From Sialis fuliginosa (taxonomy: Eukaryota; Arthropoda; Insecta; Megaloptera; Sialidae): a stretch of 64,000 nt of DNA. The position numbers and the translations under genes were made by a program. The number at the start of each line of letters is the position of its first letter. The stretch's first letter is position 1. Below the pieces are notes generated by a model that was given only the letters and a program-made list of their open reading frames with translations, ran no database searches and was not told the DNA's origin. Below, one piece after another: positions 57,986 through 64,000 of the stretch. The DNA lies in NCBI GenBank assembly GCA_961205875.1, contig OY540809.1, positions 16,442,267 to 16,506,266 of the forward strand. Reading direction: 5' to 3'.

Positions 57986-59990
57986 TAAAACAAAAAACAA
58001 TAATTTAATAATATTGAAATATATGAAATATTTAAGTTGTGTTAGGGGGAGGGAAGTTTACATAAAATCCATAACGTATAAAGTTGAATGCATTTTGAAA
58101 CGTATTTATTAGACACAAAAACTGTTATGTTAAAAAACTAATTTATTATGGGTTTTTGGAACTCCGTTCAAAGATCCTGTAAGCTTATAAATTTTATACC
58201 TATCTGATATTAGTGTTGCCTGTATTTTGTACAATTTATTTTCAAGTAATAATAACACACGTCCATGACAGTGTGTATAAAATAATTACAATAACAATTC
58301 TGGTAGACATATCGGATTAATTCTATTGTTATCCGTGCGCAAACAAAGTGTACGCACATAATAGAGGATCAGATCACCACTTAGCGCGGAAAAATGATAC
58401 CTCATCTTGCGCACGGACCCTCCTATTTGTCAAATAAACTAAATAACCCATTCACATCAGATAGTTTAATCTGTTTATTGTATCGGGCATATAGTATTTC
58501 GGAATTAAAAAAAAAAAATTATCATAGAAAAACGCACCACTGTCTGAAGAAAATAAAAAATAACAATATTTGAAATAATAATGGCATACTCGAGCTAGAG
58601 AGTTAGTTATTATAGCTCTGCTAAACGACTGTATTTATAGCAAACAAGAGCCACTTTAATACGGTACAATAACCGGACCGCTCGGTAATTGAACAATGAG
58701 CCGCGTGGCGGCAGCATAGGTCGCCTCTATTGTTGTCTACATTACACTGTTAACTATATCACATTACTCACATAATACAGTTGCGTAAGTAATTAATAAA
58801 ACTATATCAATATTTTAATAACAATTTTCGCTTTAAACTTAAAAGAGTAAACTTGCAAAATAAAATCGTAATCGTAAAACAAACAATCAAACAGTATTTT
58901 GAAACTAAAATTTCAAGCTTTAACCTTTGTGTTAATGGATAAATGTAGGCTTCGTGGCTGTTACCTGCCCTGATTGCCCACAGGACACTTCACGATCCCC
59001 CCAGTCATCCATGTCTGGTCGTGGCATAGTGACGTTAATAACTGGCTGTATATGAAAATATGCCCAAGTGGGGTTTATTTCTTTTTATAAAAGATGTTTA
59101 ATAATACGGTGCTTTGTTTATTATTTCCAAAATATTATCTAAGTTAGAATGTAACTAATAATAATCAATGTTATTTTTTCTGGGACAAGTTTATCTGTAA
59201 CAAATTTTGAAATGACCCATTTACGTTATAAAACTTTTGCGCGGTGTGTTTAATGTTATTGTTAGTGTGACCTTACTTTTTTACAACAATCATTTAAAAT
59301 CAATGAAAATATGTAAATAGTAAGCTAAATAATATTATATTTTTTACAAAATAGATAAATTTCTAAATATTTCTTTTCTGTTCTTGTGACTGAAAGGTTA
59401 AAATCAAAAATTCCTTGAACATTTTTTGTTGTATATTATAAAGACATATCTTAAGACACTCTACTCAATGAGTTAAGTGAAAAAAAAAATTCTTAATTTC
59501 TGTTTTTGGTTCATCAATCTAAGTTCGTATAGCAAATTTCATCTTAACAGGTATATCATTATGGGAATAAAGGTACACGGGTATCTTTTTTATTAACGAA
59601 CGTTCATTTAAATCTAGGCCCAAAAATCTGTTTTCTTTAACTTTTTTTTCAAGAAATTGCATTACAATAAATGGATCTTAGCAATCCTGAAAAATAATTA
59701 CATACTAAACTCGTCGAATGAAATCAAAAAATGTACACGGGTATCTATTAACAAACAGACCTTTCTGTAATATTTTTCTAAGGAGTAAGGGCTTACAAAT
59801 TTTCAAAAAAAATCATTTTTTTTAATTTCGATTTATTGCTCTCCAAATCAATTAAGTAATGTAAAATCGGAAAAATCTATTAAAATAAAAATACAACAAA
59901 CTTCACAATGTTTTTTGAATGATCCATCTGAGACTTTTTTGTTTGTGATTATTTGAATTTTAGTTTAATAATAATAAACAGGAAGCACGT
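57986..59990. other. Intergenic; candidate regulatory islands at 58330-58430 and 58580-58790
   Basis: 58580-58790 is unique, with CTGTATTTATAGC, GGTACAATAACCGGACCG, GAACAATGAGCCGCG and CCTCTATTGTTGTC (Hox- and Sox-like words). 58330-58430 has CCGTGCGCAAACAAAG mirrored by TTGCGCACGGACC. The rest is AT-rich. No gene. Confidence 0.3.
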
Positions 59991-60200
59991 ATAGAAAAAA
60001 ACATATACTCATGGTTCGCTAATTCGATTTGGAACCACCGATTCGTGAGTAAAACCTTTATGGCCATTACATTGTAACACAAAAGACGCGTTATATCCAC
60101 GTGTTCGATTGTCGGCGACCGATGGTCCAATTACCGGACCTCGTGTCGATTGTTTGTGGTCTAGGTATTGTGAACAACCACATAGGTGTATGTTGAACCC
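59991..60200. promoter_or_regulatory. Candidate conserved regulatory DNA
   Basis: Unique GC-richer DNA with ACCTTTATGGCC (Hox-like), CCACGTG (E-box), CGATTGTTTGTGGTC (Sox- and Runt-like) and CCAATTACCGG. No exon. Confidence 0.3.
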
Positions 60201-60362
60201 CCTTCCTTCAAAATAACTAGGAAATCAATTTTTTTAATAGTACAGAAAATGTTTTTTTGGCATTTTTCAATTTAATATAATAAAAACTACACCACTGAGC
60301 TAAATTATTATTGGTTAAAATTGATACTGATCGATAATACGTAAAGGGGTTACATCTAATGC

Positions 60363-60630
60363 AGGCGTGCACAGCACCCACTGTGCGGCCCGCGAAGACT
60401 TTGGTGAAAGTTCTTAATATTATAAATTAAAAATAATATTCCCTAGCTTATTTATTTATAATATTACGAAAGGTATATACAGAAAAATAATATAAATATT
60501 TATTTCATTTGTAAAATAATCAAAATGTATTTATTTTTTGTCAAATAAAAGAAATATTCTTTATTTTTATAATTTTCTTAATAGCTTTCCCCCCTGTCCT
60601 ATTTTCTTTAGGCCCGCACAAGTTTTTCAT
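60363..60630. mobile_element. Possible hAT fragment
   Basis: CAGGCGTGCACAGCACCC followed by GCGGCCCGCGAAGAC, and later GGCCCGCACAAG, resemble the GGCCCGC text near ends of some hAT MITEs. No right terminus or target duplication is recognisable. Confidence 0.3.
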
Positions 60631-60639
60631 AAATTTCTA

Positions 60640-62080
60640 ATGTAATAAATTTTTAACAATTTTTTAATTGGCTTAAATGATGTATAAATAAACATCTTAA
60701 AAATGATATTCAAATGTAGTTATAAGTAAAAAAAAAAAAATTATTTATAAAGCTGACTTTCCAAAGTGTCTCTAAAGTCTATCCGAACGAAACAACCAGG
60801 ATGGTGAAAGTGGTGAAAAATGAGTGATAAAAAGTATATAGTAATGTAAAGGAGCACTGTAATTCAATCTCAAGCCAAAATAGAATCAAAATAAGCTACC
60901 GAAAACCACCAAATCGTCTCGAAAAAAAGTCGGAACTAACGTCGGCGTTTGCATGTAGTAAAAACAGTTTTCAAACTTTAAACTCATTTTTATCGAAACC
61001 ACATTTTTAAAAAATGCAGAAAACGTATCTTGGCCATTTTCCATTCGATCGACTTGAAATTTTAACTGTAATTTCTTAGATAGATTTTATATCGAAGTAC
61101 TTACGATTTTTATGATTACGGTTTTTATAAACAATTTAAGGTCGTTTTTTCCCTCAAAAACGCGTTTTTTTTTGTTCAAAGTGATACAATATTTGCAAAA
61201 ATCGATTATTTTAATAATCGTGTGTACTTTGATGGGAAAACCCATGTTAATAACGAGTTTTTTTTTTGTTCTGGATGTTGATCCATGGAAATTCTGTTTT
61301 CCGCAGTGGAACACATAACAAAAAAGATGCACTCAGTATAGCAACTCTAAAATCACCATTTGTTTTATATTTCATCAAAAAAAGATTGTATGATTTGAGA
61401 TATGTATAATAAACCCCCAAAATTTCATTTGATTGTTTTTTTTATTATTCTAAAAAAATCCTTAAAAAAGTCTCAGTTTCCGAATTGTCGATTAGATGTA
61501 ACCTTTTAATACTAAACCGATTTATTTATTTTCTAAAAGTTGATCCTTTCGGAAATAAAAATAATTACCTCTGGAGCGGAAATTATGGGTTTTTGTATAG
61601 ATTACGACCAAGTTCCAAACAATTTTAACTAAAAAGGGTATGTATATATATATAATATATATTATGTTAATTTTTATCAGCATAAATTTAGTAAATATGT
61701 TAATTACATTAATTAATGAATATAATAAAGACGTTAGAGTAATTAAATATATATAATAAAAGAGAACATTGACGGTGTGAGTAGCTGAGAACAATATTTT
61801 AATGTTGTTATAAGAACAGGTTAAGTAGAACAATTATTATTCATCAGCTGGAATCTTCCTCGTTGCAAGTTTTAACTCATTATATAATCTTCGTGTTTAA
61901 GAATTACCCGGTACCTAAATAACTTTACAGCTCTAACAGCTACAACTCTAATGAAGAAACTCGAACAGAAATGGGGGAGGTGAAACACACCCCTACTGGG
62001 GTGGGATAAAACGAGATTTGTACATGGAGTAAAGTGGAATGTAAATTATAGTATTTCTTCTCAAAACTGAAAATGTTTTC
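60640..62080. other. AT-rich intergenic DNA
   Basis: Open frames on both strands at 61087-61332 and 61522-61833 overlap each other or are hydrophobic low complexity, with no family pattern. No gene seen. Confidence 0.45.
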
Positions 62081-62110
62081 GCTGACGTTTCGTCAGGAAT
62101 CTTTAAAACT
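62081..62110 (-). repeat. Penelope-like terminal-repeat relic
   Basis: Minus strand AAAGATTCCTGACGAAACGTCAGCG is too long to quote whole in families but its core CTGACGAAACGTCAGC matches the stem and GAAAC part of the hammerhead-like motif. The first core word is degraded (TTAAAGA for CTGAAGA). Confidence 0.4.
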
Positions 62111-62208
62111 GTGTTGTTTTTTTAGAGCATACGAGACGAGACTTTTCTCGATCTTGCATAGATTAAATTTGAACCAACACGTCTCGATTTTAAAGGATTT
62201 ATAAATTA

Positions 62209-62395
62209 CTAGCTATTACCCGCGACTTTTATATTTTTTTATCTAATAAATTTTTCGAGATGATAAGTAGCCTATGTCCTTCCTGAGGATGCAAGTTAGC
62301 TCCCTGCCATAATTCATCAAGATCGGTTAAACGGTTTAGCCGTAAAAAGATAAGAAACAAACAGAATTACTTTTGCATTTATAATTTAGTAAGGA
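62209..62395 (-). mobile_element. Short non-autonomous Helitron
   Basis: On the minus strand starts TCCTTACTAAATTATAAATG and ends GGGTAATAGCTAG with T outside, i.e. the CTAG end at 62209-62212. Internal family words (CTATGTCCTTCCTGAGGATG, CTCCCTGCC, GTTTAGCCGTAAAAAG) are intact; the GC hairpin has lost one arm. Confidence 0.75.
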
Positions 62396-63114
62396 TTAGT
62401 AAAAAAATTATATCATATGACAATTTATTAACTATTTCTTGTAAAATCACTTCTTTAAATTATGTTAATTAAAATCAATAAAGGGCCACATGGATCAACA
62501 ATTGAAATTTATAATAACATGCATAATTGCATACCAAATAAAATACCTCTCCAAAAATTTAAAATCGTACTTTATTATTGTAAATATGAATTTATACAAT
62601 ATTATTGTAACTTATATTTATAATCGTTTATAATGAGTAATAAATAACTATTATTTTGATAAATCTGTAACATCTTTGTAAAGGAACATTGGTTCGCGTT
62701 CTACTTATGCAAAGCTCAATGGTTCAGAGAAACGGCACTAGCGTAATCTAGCGGTAGCCGTGCTAATTAATGCGACATAAACTGTACTTAATGACGTCAG
62801 TGTTTGTGAAGACGCCGGGAATCGTGTGGATGGGAGGGGAGGGGGGAGACAGCGCCGGTCTCAACCGTTTTATTAGAAGCAAAAAATCAATCAACAAGTT
62901 TGGGGCATGTTAATTTTTTTATACATATAGTAAAGAAAATATCTGCGAGGTACTAATTTAAAAATTATTTTAATTTATGATATTATTTTCTATCTTAACA
63001 TTCAATTTAATGTGTTTTTTATACCACCAATTTAACATTTAACATATTTTTAAAAATTCAACAACAAAAAAACTATTGATTTAAACAAAAAAATTATAAT
63101 TAAATAACTTTCAA
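62396..63114. other. Intergenic; candidate regulatory island 62690-62870
   Basis: 62690-62870 is unique and GC-richer with TTATGCAAAGC (POU-like), GTGCTAATTAATGCG (homeodomain pair) and AATGACGTCAG (CRE-like). AT-rich otherwise. No gene. Confidence 0.3.
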
Positions 63115-63205
63115 TGCAGGATGTCCACCGCAATGTAAACGATGTAAACGATGGCCGATAACACAACCAAACTGACACGGCTTACACCCAGAAGCCAAGA
63201 TCCAT
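63115..63205 (+). repeat. Degraded CTTGGCTTCTGGG family copy
   Basis: Reads GATGTCCACCGCAATG, then a duplicated GTAAACGAT, GGCCGATAACACAACCAAAC and ACGGCTTACACCCAGAAGCC. Its GTCCAC-CGCAAT-GT text preserves the left side of the hammerhead-like stem; GGACGAAAC has mutated. Confidence 0.65.
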
Positions 63206-63599
63206 ATCTAGATGACTGCAGAAGCTATTTCGATTTTACTTAATAAAAACATACATTGTTTTCTACCCCCACCCTTTAGGCGTCGATTTTATTAATTTTA
63301 AAACATTAATTCTAATTCCACCTCTGCCTGAAACTCTTGTGCAGAGTAAAGTCTAAAATTCAGCGCGATTTTCAGCTAGCAGTAATAGCGCGAGTGGTGT
63401 GGGTTGGTGGGTGTGTGCGAGAGAAAGACAGAGAGAGAGAGGCGGGGGTGTGAGATATATAACATTAATTCATTAATTAAAATACAACTTCAACTCTTAT
63501 GTAACCAAAGTGGAGACGCTCGTAAGCTTACATCAAGTGCGCTATGGTTGAAAGACGTACACTCCGTGTTAAAAGTACATAATATACAAAATGTTAAAA

Positions 63600-63830
63600 T
63601 CTGATTTTTATATACTCGAAGTCAATACTGACTATTTTCGCCATAATATATGTGTGTTTGTAGACGCTGTAACTCAAAATCAACAATACATTGAAGCGTG
63701 ACATTTTATTTTTAGGATCAATTTTCCTCGAGGATGAAAAAAAAATTTTAAAAACGATCTTACAAAAAAGTGATTTAACTCTTCTCAGTCTGTCTGTCTG
63801 TTTGTTCTGACATGCCACAAAAACTATTGA
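63600..63830 (+). repeat. Interspersed repeat family G, copy 2
   Basis: Matches 14600-14835 in order: GACTATTTTCGCCATAATAT, GCTGTAACTCAAA, AAAACGATCTTAC and a GTCTGTCTGTCTG run. Confidence 0.55.
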
Positions 63831-64000
63831 ACTAATTTGAATGGGCTCTTACTATTAGCTTATAAATACTAAGGAAAATTTACAATAAATTTTAATAAAT
63901 CGCGAATTCTGAAATATATAAAATAAATATAGAAAATGTTATTTACAAAGTTAAACTAACATTTTCCAATATGCAGTGTTTCTAAAATACAATTAACTAC

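Overview
The window is a stretch of animal nuclear DNA, almost certainly from an insect. It is strongly AT-rich, spliceosomal introns have short GT..AG borders, and intergenic DNA is filled with eukaryotic DNA transposons (hAT, piggyBac-like, PIF/Harbinger-like, pogo/Tigger-like, CACTG-ended), Helitrons with the CTAG end and GC hairpin common in insects, non-LTR retrotransposon 3' ends and Penelope-like inverted repeats. I cannot name the species; a hemipteran or another hemimetabolous insect with a large repeat-rich genome fits best (inference).

Only one intact protein gene is supported: a two-exon gene on the minus strand (39235 to 38827) for a 74-residue secreted peptide with six cysteines in the mature part. 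Everything else with coding character belongs to mobile elements: LINE C-terminal fragments (9464-9907 minus; 17107-17985 plus), a small Cys-rich open frame inside a hAT element (43942-44106), and a five-exon degraded gene with a DUF4806-like end (45442-46840) carried inside a 6.4-kb CACTG-ended element.

Layout. 1-9 kb: AT-rich intergenic DNA with a hAT element (4561-5121), TA-site MITEs and a Penelope-like fold-back (7171-7770). 9-18 kb: Helitron, LINE, pogo-like and Harbinger-like copies. 18.8-20.2 kb: a 148/149-bp satellite. 20-31 kb: mixed candidate regulatory DNA and repeats, with a tandemly duplicated unit invaded by a Helitron and a 1.07-kb hairpin. 31-38 kb: fold-backs and TIR elements. 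38.8-39.3 kb: the secreted-peptide gene. 41.5-48.2 kb: a three-level transposon nest (hAT inside CACTG element inside TA-MITE). 48.7-50 kb: nested fold-backs. 50-64 kb: microsatellites, GC-richer non-repetitive islands with homeodomain, Sox and E-box-like words that look like conserved regulatory DNA, a piggyBac-like MITE in another TA-MITE, and more Helitron and Penelope-like remnants.

The most interesting objects are the secreted Cys-rich peptide gene; the CACTG-ended element carrying a multi-exon, non-transposase passenger; the hAT element with 650-bp internal inverted arms around a 12-Cys open frame; and the repeated hammerhead-ribozyme-like cores in the Penelope-like fold-backs. All family names rest on terminal motifs, target-site duplications and recognisable peptide motifs read by eye; no database search was possible.
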